DNA of 29,623 nt, from the NCBI GenBank assembly GCA_937875545.1, contig CALLYE010000125.1, forward strand, positions 1 through 29,623, in the 5' to 3' direction. Every line of letters starts with the position of its first letter. Within the stretch, counting starts at the first letter, position 1. This stretch comes from DTU078 sp002397345. Its GTDB lineage: Bacteria > Bacillota > Clostridia > Oscillospirales > CAG-272. Made by a program: the position numbers and the translations under genes. Below the pieces are notes generated by a model. The model was not told the DNA's origin. It was given only the letters and a program-made list of their open reading frames with translations, and ran no database searches. Shown piece after piece: positions 7,195-14,043 of this stretch.

Positions 7195-8001
7195 CTACCA
7201 AACACAGTCAGCCGCGTCAGCGAGCGAGGGCAGCACGAGATCAGGGACGATCTCCGAGCCTTCGAGGTCGCCCGCGGTCGTTTCGCCGGAGAGCACCAGC
7301 ACAGCGGTGACGCCGCCGCGCTTACCCAGCGCGATGTCGGTGTAGAGCCTGTCGCCGAATACGCAGGTATCGGACGCTCCGATGCCGGTCAGCATGGCGA
7401 TCATTTCCAGCGTCTCGCGGTAGGGCTTGCCGAAAAAACGGGGTTTTACGCCGGTCGAAGCCGTCACCGCCGCAGCGATAGCACCGCTGTCGGGGATAAA
7501 ACCGTCCTCGGTCGGGCAGTTGAAATCGGGATGGGTGCAGATATACTCCGCTCCGCCGCGTATTAAGCGGCAGGCAGCGTCGAGCTTGGCATATGTGAGC
7601 GTTGTGTCAAAGCTGGTGACGACGATGTCGGCGCGCGCGCCGTGCAGAACCGCGTCGGTCGGCACAGGCGTAATACCGGAGGCGGTGAACTGCCCCTCAA
7701 GCTCGGGCGTGCCGACAAGATATACGCTTTTCTCCGGTCGTTTTGAGCGCAGAAATGCAAGCGTCACATCGGCGGAGGTGGCAATTTCTCCTGATTGCGG
7801 CGCAAATCCGAGCCGCGTCAGTTTTGCCGTGTAAAATTCCGGCGAGTGAGAGGCATTGTTGGTAAAAAACAACACCCGCCTGCCGTCGGCGCGCAGCCGC
7901 GCGATAAAATCGACCGCGGCGGGGAACACGCGCCCGCCGAGATAGATTGTGCCGTCCATATCAAAGACAAATAATTTTTTATGGGAGAGGGGTTTATCCA
8001 T
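7195..8001 (-). CDS. HAD-IIA family phosphatase (NagD-like)
   Basis: A cytoplasmic phosphatase of the haloacid dehalogenase superfamily. Motif I FDMDGTIYLGG (DxDxT nucleophile) is near the N-terminus, motif II FFTNNAS about 30 residues later, the motif III lysine in FGKPYRETLEMI, and motif IV is FGDRLYTDI. The cap between motifs II and III (type C2) marks subfamily IIA, with NagD, phosphoglycolate and 4-nitrophenyl phosphatases. The substrate cannot be read from sequence. GGAG lies 6 nt before the ATG at 8001, and a near-consensus promoter is at 8090-8062. The two ABC genes follow within about 20 bp and are likely co-transcribed. The length, 268 residues, is typical. Confidence 0.9.
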   Translation of the reverse strand: MDKPLSHKKLFVFDMDGTIYLGGRVFPAAVDFIARLRADGRRVLFFTNNASHSPEFYTAKLTRLGFAPQSGEIATSADVTLAFLRSKRPEKSVYLVGTPELEGQFTASGITPVPTDAVLHGARADIVVTSFDTTLTYAKLDAACRLIRGGAEYICTHPDFNCPTEDGFIPDSGAIAAAVTASTGVKPRFFGKPYRETLEMIAMLTGIGASDTCVFGDRLYTDIALGKRGGVTAVLVLSGETTAGDLEGSEIVPDLVLPSLADAADCVW

Positions 8002-8025
8002 TGCTTGCTCCGTTTAGATTTAGTG

Positions 8026-8054
8026 TTGATAATTATAAATGTGTATGATATAAT
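8026..8054 (+). promoter_or_regulatory. Promoter for pantothenate kinase
   Basis: TTGATA (8026-8031), 17-bp spacer, TATAAT (8049-8054), predicted start near 8061, about 56 nt before the ATG. It faces the HAD promoter. Their -10 boxes are only 7 bp apart, so polymerase can hardly occupy both at once. Confidence 0.72.
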
Positions 8055-8061
8055 GTTCAAT

Positions 8062-8090
8062 ATTATAGCATAACCCGCCTTGGCGGTCAA
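8062..8090 (-). promoter_or_regulatory. Promoter for the HAD phosphatase / ABC genes
   Basis: On the minus strand: TTGACC (8090-8085), 17-bp spacer, TATAAT (8067-8062), predicted start near 8055, about 54 nt before the ATG at 8001. It converges on and overlaps the pantothenate kinase promoter. Confidence 0.75.
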
Positions 8091-8116
8091 GCAGACAATC
8101 GAAAGGCAATAAATAA

Positions 8117-8977
8117 ATGGAAAAAACCTCAAAAATAATTATAGGTATCGATGTGGGCGGCAGCACAACAAAAATCGTGGGTATCGGCTCCGGGCGCACA
8201 CTCATCGAGCCGATGTTCGTGCGCGCGGCTGACCCCGTGACCTCAATTTATGGCGCATTCGGCAAGTTTTTGTCGCAAAACGCGCTGTCACTTTCTGATA
8301 TTAAACGCGTTATGGTGACGGGCGTCGGCTCGTCGTATATATCGCAGCCGATTTATGGGCTGCAGTGCGTGCATGTATCCGAGTTCGACTGCATTGGGCT
8401 GGGCGGGCTGTACCTCTCCGGTCTGGAGCGCGCTGTCGTAGTCAGTATGGGTACGGGAACGGCGATTGTTTACGCGCAGAACGGCGGGAAAATGAGTTAT
8501 CTCGGCGGCACCGGCGTTGGCGGCGGCACGTTGATGGGGCTATCGAAGCGGATTTTAAATACGGACAATATCGATAACATCGTTGAGCTGGCGTCGAAGG
8601 GTGATCTCGCTAACGTTGACCTGCGCTTATCCGACATCACGCGCAAGGACATCCTGCCCGGTATGCCACGTGAGCTGACCGCCGCCAACTTCGGCAAGGT
8701 GAGCGACATGGCTACAAAATCCGATCTGGCGCTGGGGCTGGTTAATATGGTATTCGAAACCGCGGGAATGCTGGCGCTGTTCGCGGCGCGTAACTGCGGG
8801 ACGACCGACATTATACTTACAGGCAATCTCACACAGGTACCCCAAAGCCGCTCGACCTTCGAAACGCTGAATAATATGTTTAAGGTAAACTTCATGATCC
8901 CGGATCGTTCACAATTCGGGACAGTAATCGGCGCAGCGCTGAGCGGCGTAGATACAGGAATGCACGCGGAGGAATAA
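8117..8977 (+). CDS. coaW: Type II pantothenate kinase
   Basis: Phosphorylates pantothenate, the first step of coenzyme A synthesis, in the cytoplasm. The N-terminal phosphate-binding loop IIGIDVGGSTTK, the central SEFDCIGLGGLYLSG, the VVSMGTGTAIV loop and the glycine-rich YLGGTGVGGGTLMGLSKRI are characteristic of the type II (CoaW, actin-like ASKHA fold) enzymes rather than CoaA or CoaX. Its 286 residues match the bacterial family (about 270-290). AAGG precedes the ATG by roughly 9 nt. It is a single-gene unit, divergent from the HAD gene and followed by terminators at 9234-9327. Type II enzymes are usually less sensitive to CoA feedback; that is family knowledge. Confidence 0.93.
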   Translation: MEKTSKIIIGIDVGGSTTKIVGIGSGRTLIEPMFVRAADPVTSIYGAFGKFLSQNALSLSDIKRVMVTGVGSSYISQPIYGLQCVHVSEFDCIGLGGLYLSGLERAVVVSMGTGTAIVYAQNGGKMSYLGGTGVGGGTLMGLSKRILNTDNIDNIVELASKGDLANVDLRLSDITRKDILPGMPRELTAANFGKVSDMATKSDLALGLVNMVFETAGMLALFAARNCGTTDIILTGNLTQVPQSRSTFETLNNMFKVNFMIPDRSQFGTVIGAALSGVDTGMHAEE

Positions 8978-9007
8978 AATTCCGCAATGCCGGTCATTGT
9001 GGCAATA

Positions 9008-9169
9008 CCGTATTCCACCTGTAGGGGCGGGGTTCTCCCGCCCGCCGTGTATCGCCGACGGCATAACACCGTATTCCACCCGTAGGGGCGGGGTTCTCCC
9101 GCCCGCGCCATACCCGCAACACCGCACAACACCGCATTCTGTGTAGGGGCGGGGTTCCATCCCCGCCCG
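9008..9169. repeat. Extragenic repeat family B, three direct copies
   Basis: Three copies of a 37-38 bp unit at 9008-9044, 9069-9105 and 9132-9169. Each has CCG(T/C)ATTC then GTAGGGGCGGGG, a short loop and C(C)CCGCCCG. Each core is a G/C hairpin (GGGCGGG with CCCGCCC). Period is about 61-63 bp. An inverted, degenerate relative lies at 13290-13371. The rest of the gap 8978-9233 holds only C/A-rich low-complexity DNA and no supportable gene; small open frames here are repeat artefacts. Confidence 0.8.
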
Positions 9170-9233
9170 TCGCTACACACCCACCCATATACCCACCCGT
9201 CGCACCACCCGTATACCGAATATAAATATCAAA

Positions 9234-9270
9234 CACCGCCTGTTCGGATTCCTCATCCAAACAGGCGGTG
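9234..9270. terminator. Hairpin between convergent genes
   Basis: Perfect 11-bp stem CACCGCCTGTT (9234-9244) / AACAGGCGGTG (9260-9270). A possible inner stem GGAT (9247-9250) / ATCC (9255-9258) extends it. It is followed by CGTTTATTG, a modest T-rich run. It probably acts for coaW and may work in both directions. Confidence 0.65.
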
Positions 9271-9287
9271 CGTTTATTGTATAGAAC

Positions 9288-9327
9288 GGCGCGACGGGAG
9301 CGTCGCGCCCTACAGCGACGTTTTTTT
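9288..9327 (+). terminator. Repeat family C hairpin with overlapping intrinsic terminator
   Basis: A 9-bp stem GGCGCGACG (9288-9296) / CGTCGCGCC (9301-9309) is the repeat core, recurring at 13386-13407. The right arm can instead pair with the sequence after it: CGTCGC (9301-9306), loop GCCCTACA, GCGACG (9315-9320), followed by seven T (9321-9327). That alternative is a textbook plus-strand terminator for coaW. It ends at the stop codon of the opposing lipoprotein gene. Confidence 0.7.
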
Positions 9328-10807
9328 AATCCGGCAGTTTTTCTGCTTTTGTTACGATGTTATTTAATTCTTTTTCGGCTTGCTTTTCGATTTTCTTATA
9401 CGCGGAGGCGATATCAAAAACCTTTTTTTCAGAAGCGGAGAGTATCAGATCGCGGATGTTCGCGGGGTTGATCAGCTCTCCGAGATCGAACACGCGGTTG
9501 GCGAAGATAATGTCGAGCATCTCCGCCGATTCGTCGTCGCGCGAATATTTACTTTTGAGCGCCACATCGTAATAGGCGTGCATCAGCGTATATTTCGACT
9601 CGGCGACAAGCGCTTCCAGCAGAATGCCCGTGCGTTCCGGATCTTTCACCGATGACGGTACGCTGAGCAGGCTGCATGTGTGCGGGCTTACTATACAGTG
9701 GTAGCTTTTCTGGTCCTCGGTAAATTTCGGGATGGGCAGGATACCAAATTCGGTTTCGGACGCGCGCATGTCGGACACGGAATCAAGCCGCATCCAGAAA
9801 TATAAGCCGTGATTGGATTCAAACAGCTTCTGATACTGAGCGTCGTCTGTACCCATCGCATGGTGGTCATAGAAAAGGTCGGTCTTTGTGACAAGCTCGT
9901 AAATCCGCTGCGCAAGCGAAAAGTTGTGTTCGCTTTGGAAGGCTATATACGGCACGTCATCCGCGTCTTTGTCAACGAGCAGCGCGTCGCCACCCTGATA
10001 AAAGGTCATGGCAACATCGCGCCCGCCGAGAAAGCCGTAGAAATCCTGCTCGTTCATCTTTGAGTCGCCGTTGAGGTCTTTCGCGGCGTCTTTATAGGAA
10101 TTCTCCATGGCGTCCATTGTCCAGCCGCCGCTTTTAACCAGTTCGTACAGATCGGGCAGATGGTTGTCGACAGCCGCTTGTTTGTTGAACGCAATCGCCG
10201 CTGTGCCGTCTTTATCGTTTATGGTGATGTCAGAGGCGATAGAAAAGAGCTTTTTGCCGATTGAATAAGTTTTTACGCAGTTTTGATCCCACCACGGCTT
10301 GGTCAGATCAATATGGGGCAGATTGTTGATGTTATGCAGGCTGCCGTTTAAAACTGAGCCCATTATCTGCGACTGCAGTTGGCAGACGACTGTATATATA
10401 TCGTCGCCAGCGGACACGCTTTTGCGCAGTACCGCGCCGAGCTTGTCAAACGACTCCTCTGTCAGTTGGAAGCTGATATCGTATTTTTCGGATATGGCAA
10501 GGTTGCGTCTGTAGACTGCCTCGCCGATAGTATCGGCGCTGTTTTCCTCGGCGACGATATCCTTCGAACGGCGCCAATCCCAGCCGGATGTATACCAGTA
10601 CAGCGCGTTGAATACATACCCGTCGTAATCAACCACGGGCACATCGGGATAAACGCGGGTGTCGTCGACTGCGGTGGTTTGCGCGTTGCTGTCGCCGGGC
10701 GCTTTATTGGGTGGTTTACCGTTGTCCGCGCAAGCGGAGAGCGTGAGGAAAATGAATGAAGCGAGGAGCAGGGAAGCAATAGAGCGTAAAATAACTGTGC
10801 GGTTCAT
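9326..10807 (-). CDS. Extracellular substrate-binding lipoprotein (paralog 1)
   Basis: A lipoprotein signal peptide with lipobox LSAC (cysteine at about 26) is followed by a hydrophilic linker and a solute-binding fold. An EF-hand-like loop DLNGDSKMNEQDFYG lies near residue 250, as in many ABC solute-binding proteins of the sugar-binding type. It should sit on the outer face of the membrane. It is clearly a paralog of the upstream gene: PWWDQN, ITINDKDGTAA, DNHLPDLYE, FWMRLDSVSDMRASETEFG and the C-terminal YTLMHAYYDVALKSKYSRD are shared almost unchanged. GGGAGA stands about 10 nt before the ATG. It is 27 bp behind its paralog and probably co-transcribed. No permease or ATPase gene is nearby, so the partner and ligand are unknown. 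Confidence 0.85.
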   Translation of the reverse strand: MNRTVILRSIASLLLASFIFLTLSACADNGKPPNKAPGDSNAQTTAVDDTRVYPDVPVVDYDGYVFNALYWYTSGWDWRRSKDIVAEENSADTIGEAVYRRNLAISEKYDISFQLTEESFDKLGAVLRKSVSAGDDIYTVVCQLQSQIMGSVLNGSLHNINNLPHIDLTKPWWDQNCVKTYSIGKKLFSIASDITINDKDGTAAIAFNKQAAVDNHLPDLYELVKSGGWTMDAMENSYKDAAKDLNGDSKMNEQDFYGFLGGRDVAMTFYQGGDALLVDKDADDVPYIAFQSEHNFSLAQRIYELVTKTDLFYDHHAMGTDDAQYQKLFESNHGLYFWMRLDSVSDMRASETEFGILPIPKFTEDQKSYHCIVSPHTCSLLSVPSSVKDPERTGILLEALVAESKYTLMHAYYDVALKSKYSRDDESAEMLDIIFANRVFDLGELINPANIRDLILSASEKKVFDIASAYKKIEKQAEKELNNIVTKAEKLPD

Positions 10808-10834
10808 TTTTGTGGTATCTCCCGTTATATGCTG

Positions 10835-12322
10835 TTATTCGGGAAGTTTTTCAATCTTAGTGATAAGTGTGTTAAGCGATTTTTCGGCTGCTTTTTCAAG
10901 CTTCTTATAAGAAGAAACGAAGGTGTTTGACTTCTGAAGCGACATGCCCAAAACGAAATCGCGTAATCCGCCGGGGTTCAGCACGTCGCCGACGTCGAAC
11001 ACGCGGTTGCCGATGATAATGTCGAGCATCGCGGAGGATTCTTCGTCACGCGAATATTTGCTTTTCAGCGCAACGTCGTAATAAGCGTGCATCAGCGTAT
11101 ATTTCGATTCGGTGGCAAGCGCTTCGAGCAGAATGCCCGTGCGTTCCGGATCTCTGACGTTTGAAGGGACGCTCATCAGACTGCTGGTGTAAACGCTGAC
11201 AACGCAGTAATAACGGTTTTGTTCTTCGTTATATTTCGGGATGGGCAGGATACCGAACTCGGTTTCGGACGCGCGCATGGCGGACACAGAGTCAAGGCGT
11301 ATCCAGTGGTACAGACCATGTCCTTCTTCGAATAATTTGCGGAAGGTTGCGTCGTCTATGCCTCTCTGGTGCATGTTATAGAAGTTGTCAGTCTGCGAGG
11401 TTAAATCGAACAGGCGCTGGAGCACCTCGACGTTGCGGTCGTTCATAATGGAGAGCGTGGGGATGTCATTTTCATCTTTGGAAATGATCTTTGCGCCCGA
11501 TCCGGAGAAGAAAGAGGTGGTGACGTCACGCCCGCCGATGAAGCCGAAAAAGTCTTTTTCGTTCATCTTCGAGTTGCCGTCAAGGTCTTTTGCGGAATCT
11601 TTATAAGAGTTGTACAGGGCGTCGACGGTCCAGGTGCCGTTCTGCGCCATTTCATACAGGTCAGGCAGGTGGTTATCGGTTGCCGCCTGCTTGTTGAACG
11701 CAACCGCGGCGGTTCCGTCCTTATCATTTATTGTGATGTCGGACGCCACAAGATATACACGGTTGGCAAGGGAATAGTTTTCCACCGAGTTCTGATCCCA
11801 CCACGGTTTTGTCAGGTCGACATAGGGTATAGCCCGAATATTTTTCAGGTCGCCGTTCATGATGGGGTTTAATATATCAAGCTGTCTTTGGCACACAATA
11901 GTAAAAACATCATCGTCGGCTATAACGTTTTTATGTAACTGCGTGTTAAGCTGACCGGAATCAACCTCGGTGAGCTTGAATGTAATATTATAATTTTCGG
12001 AAATTGTAAGATTGCGTTTGTAAACGGATTCGATGATGGTGTCGGCGCTGTTTTCTTCGGCTACAATATCTTTTGATTTACGCCAGTCCCAGCCGGAAAC
12101 ATACCAATACAGGGCGTTGAATTCATAACCGTCGAAATTCTTTTTCGGTACATCGGCATAAAGCCTGTCGGTCGATACTTCTCCGCCGTTATCTGTAACG
12201 GCTGCGGAGGTGTCAGCGCCTTTTTTATTAGAGTTGTCCGCGCACGAAGCGGCAAGCGGGCAGAGAATAACCGCTGACAGCAAAAGCGCCGCAAGACGGG
12301 TTGAAAATCGAGAGCGATTCAT
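10835..12322 (-). CDS. Extracellular substrate-binding lipoprotein (paralog 2)
   Basis: First gene of the tandem pair, 495 residues from the ATG at 12322. I chose that start because AGGAG lies 10 nt upstream; a TTG at 12343 would add seven residues before the shared MNRxxxxR start of the paralogs. The signal peptide ends at LAASC. The solute-binding fold carries the same EF-hand-like loop (DLDGNSKMNEKDFFG) and the same conserved blocks as paralog 1, so the pair arose by tandem duplication. Divergence is greatest in the linker after the lipobox and in surface stretches. A perfect consensus promoter (12403-12375) drives the pair. These may serve an unlinked permease or act as sensors; ligand unknown. 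Confidence 0.85.
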   Translation of the reverse strand: MNRSRFSTRLAALLLSAVILCPLAASCADNSNKKGADTSAAVTDNGGEVSTDRLYADVPKKNFDGYEFNALYWYVSGWDWRKSKDIVAEENSADTIIESVYKRNLTISENYNITFKLTEVDSGQLNTQLHKNVIADDDVFTIVCQRQLDILNPIMNGDLKNIRAIPYVDLTKPWWDQNSVENYSLANRVYLVASDITINDKDGTAAVAFNKQAATDNHLPDLYEMAQNGTWTVDALYNSYKDSAKDLDGNSKMNEKDFFGFIGGRDVTTSFFSGSGAKIISKDENDIPTLSIMNDRNVEVLQRLFDLTSQTDNFYNMHQRGIDDATFRKLFEEGHGLYHWIRLDSVSAMRASETEFGILPIPKYNEEQNRYYCVVSVYTSSLMSVPSNVRDPERTGILLEALATESKYTLMHAYYDVALKSKYSRDEESSAMLDIIIGNRVFDVGDVLNPGGLRDFVLGMSLQKSNTFVSSYKKLEKAAEKSLNTLITKIEKLPE

Positions 12323-12374
12323 CGAGAAAATCTCCTTATTCAATTATCATTTAAATTAAAAATAGCTCAGTGTT

Positions 12375-12403
12375 ATTATATAAAATTATAGCTTAAATGT
12401 CAA
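12375..12403 (-). promoter_or_regulatory. Consensus promoter for the lipoprotein pair
   Basis: Minus strand: TTGACA (12403-12398), 17-bp spacer, TATAAT (12380-12375). Both hexamers match consensus exactly. The predicted start near 12368 gives a leader of about 46 nt to the ATG at 12322. The remaining gap to 12606 is A/T-rich; a TATACT at 12513-12518 could be a weak -10 for the rhomboid-like gene, without a convincing -35. Confidence 0.85.
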
Positions 12404-12606
12404 GTTGATATTAATGTTTCATGAAAATATTTTACTTGTAGTAAATTCTATTGTGGAACTGGCACATATGTTTATTAATCGTTCCGTTATAGAAATGTTA
12501 ACATATAGCGGGTATACTAAATTGTGAGAACCAAAACGCTCGCAAGATAAGTTTAGCGCCGGCGGGCATAAAACTTGAACTATAACTTCCGGGAATAATA
12601 ATATTT

Positions 12607-13260
12607 ATGAAATTAAAAAACTTTCTGAATCGGCTCGAATATAAATACGGCAAATATGCCATCCATAATCTGATGCCTATGCTGATCGGCGCGATGGGCA
12701 TTGTTTTTGTCGCGGACCTGATGCTTTCGCCATATTTTTCGCTGTATAACGCCTTCACTTTTAACAGGAGCGCGATATTCGCGGGTCAGATATGGCGCGT
12801 ACTCACTTTTACGGTGCTTCCGCCGAGCAGCAGCATTATATTTATTATATTTTCGTTATATTTCTATTATCTCATCGGCACATCGCTGGAACGTGAGTGG
12901 GGCGCGCTGAAATTTAACATCTACTACCTCATAGGCATCCTCGGAACGATAGCGGCGGGCTTCATTTCCGGTTACGCCGACAATTTCTATCTAAATATGT
13001 CGCTGTTCTTCGCGTTCGCGATGTTCTATCCCGATTTTCAAGTGATGCTGTTCTTTGTGCTGCCGGTTAAAATAAAATGGATGGCGTGGCTCAACGCAGT
13101 CCTGTTTGCGTATCTGTTTATTATGGGCAACTGGCCGGCGCGCGCTTCGATAATCGCCGCGCTGCTCAATTTTTTGGTATTCTTCGGTTCGGACATCATC
13201 AGTCAGTCAAAAAGGATCGTCGAGCGCATTAAATTAAAATGGCGTTACCGGAACAGGTGA
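12607..13260 (+). CDS. Rhomboid-fold membrane protein lacking the catalytic motif
   Basis: A 217-residue protein with about six hydrophobic segments. WRVLTFTVLPP, FYYLIGTSLEREWGALKFN and the following YYLIGILGTIAAGFISGY align in order with the L1 loop, TM2 and TM3 of rhomboid proteases (WR..T..F, ..LE..WGS..F..). The active-site GxSG of TM4 is replaced by NMSL, and the TM6 histidine region is ARASIIAALLNF without histidine. It therefore looks like a pseudo-rhomboid rather than a protease. The tail is basic (RIVERIKLKWRYRNR). There is no strong Shine-Dalgarno. It stands alone between a promoter region and a repeat block. The role is unknown; inactive rhomboids elsewhere bind or chaperone membrane proteins. 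Confidence 0.7.
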   Translation: MKLKNFLNRLEYKYGKYAIHNLMPMLIGAMGIVFVADLMLSPYFSLYNAFTFNRSAIFAGQIWRVLTFTVLPPSSSIIFIIFSLYFYYLIGTSLEREWGALKFNIYYLIGILGTIAAGFISGYADNFYLNMSLFFAFAMFYPDFQVMLFFVLPVKIKWMAWLNAVLFAYLFIMGNWPARASIIAALLNFLVFFGSDIISQSKRIVERIKLKWRYRNR

Positions 13261-13289
13261 CGATAAATAAATATATTAATATTAGATAC

Positions 13290-13371
13290 AACGGGCGGGG
13301 TAAAACCTGCGGGCGGGGTAGAACCCTTTGGTGGGTTGGAATCCGCGGGCGGGAAAACCCCGCCCCTACGG
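13290..13371. repeat. Extragenic repeat family B, degenerate tandem and inverted copy
   Basis: Four successive units with period about 17-20 bp: GGGCGGGGTAAAACC, GGGCGGGGTAGAACC, GGTGGGTTGGAATCC and GGGCGGGAAAACCCC. The last continues into GCCCCTAC and is an inverted copy of the 9008-9169 element (13346-13369). The plus-strand open frame across it is a repeat artefact. Confidence 0.75.
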
Positions 13372-13385
13372 TTCGAGGGGTTTGC

Positions 13386-13412
13386 GGCGCGACGGGGGCG
13401 TCGCGCCCTACA
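13386..13412. repeat. Extragenic repeat family C, copy 2
   Basis: GGCGCGACG (13386-13394), loop GGGG, CGTCGCGCC (13399-13407), then CTACA. It differs from the copy at 9288-9314 only in the loop. No T-tract follows, unlike the first copy. Confidence 0.8.
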
Positions 13413-13440
13413 TTGCGATTATTATAAAAATCCCATAATT

Positions 13441-13530
13441 GCGGGGTGTGGGGGGAGCGGGATCAAGTTTGCTTGATCCTCTCCCCACCACGCGTATTCC
13501 CGTATTCCCGTATCTCCAATACACCGGTTT
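13441..13530. repeat. Extragenic palindromic repeat family A, copy 2
   Basis: GTGGGG pairs with CCCCAC outside an inner 8-bp stem GGATCAAG (13460-13467) / CTTGATCC (13472-13479). CACGCGTATT and a pyrimidine-rich tandem tail (TCCCGTAT units) follow. Compared with copy 1, the third stem pair has changed from G-C to A-T on both arms, evidence that the hairpin is maintained. Confidence 0.75.
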
Positions 13531-14016
13531 TTAAGTGTTGCCGTCTGTCAGCTTGTCCATAACGCGATCGAACATCTGGCGCGCGCGCAGGTATACCTCG
13601 CGTTTAACCGCGCGTGCTTCTTCGGCTTCTTTTAATAATATTTCCGCGCGGCTGCGCGCCGCGTCGGCGGACAATTCCGCGACCCGCCGGCAGAGCTCAT
13701 CGCGCTCGGCGGTCAGCGCCTTGATTTGCTCGCGCGCTTCTTCAAGCTCGCGCGCGAAGTTATCCACGGACAAGCTTTTGTCCGTGGATAAACTTTTGTC
13801 CGTATTTTCAATTTCCGGTGTTTCGCGCATGGCGGTGTGCGCGGCGTCGTCAAGCTCGCGCCGCAGCTCGCAGATCTGCCGTTTGTATTCGTGGAGCATA
13901 TTCTCGAAGCGGAGGTTCTGCCCGGCGATATAATCGACCACGGCATTTACGCTGTAACCGTTTTTTTCACGCGGGAATGTTTGACCGTCGTTTGAGCTTT
14001 TATCCCGTTTGTTCAT
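13531..14016 (-). CDS. DivIVA-like coiled-coil protein at the end of the pilus operon
   Basis: A 161-residue protein. Residues 12-45 (FPREKNGYSVNAVVDYIAGQ, then NLRFENMLHEYKRQ) resemble the N-terminal domain of DivIVA/GpsB proteins, which carries a conserved GY.V..VD segment and recruits partners to curved or dividing membrane. From about 85 on it is a long coiled coil (ARELEEAREQIKALTAERDE onward). Between them lies a short repeated TDKSLS, encoded by a striking DNA palindrome (13760-13791). It follows pilT by 27 bp and is probably the last gene of the operon, which suggests a polar or septal positioning role for the pilus machine. That role is inference. Similarity to DivIVA is weak outside the first domain. 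Confidence 0.65.
   Translation of the reverse strand: MNKRDKSSNDGQTFPREKNGYSVNAVVDYIAGQNLRFENMLHEYKRQICELRRELDDAAHTAMRETPEIENTDKSLSTDKSLSVDNFARELEEAREQIKALTAERDELCRRVAELSADAARSRAEILLKEAEEARAVKREVYLRARQMFDRVMDKLTDGNT
13760..13791. repeat. Perfect palindrome inside the DivIVA-like gene
   Basis: TTATCCACGGACAA (13760-13773), loop GCTT, TTGTCCGTGGATAA (13778-13791): a 14-bp perfect inverted repeat. A partial further copy of the arm, ACTTTTGTCCG, lies at 13792-13802. It encodes the repeated DKSLS segment. TTATCCACG is one base from the DnaA-box consensus TTATCCACA. Confidence 0.8.
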
Positions 14017-14043
14017 TTTATACCCCCGTTAAACTAAATGTTT

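Noticed and set aside
8497..9260. Minus-strand frames over the end of coaW and the repeat block
   Set aside because: Their repeated NPAPT/GGRTPP-like residues come from translating family B repeats; no real gene.
13292..13407. GGGCGGG repeats as a CRISPR array
   Set aside because: Units are 15-20 bp with almost no spacers, are degenerate, and there are no cas genes.
13760..13791. The DnaA-box-like palindrome as a replication origin
   Set aside because: Only two imperfect boxes inside a gene, no AT-rich unwinding element and no dnaA/dnaN neighbours.
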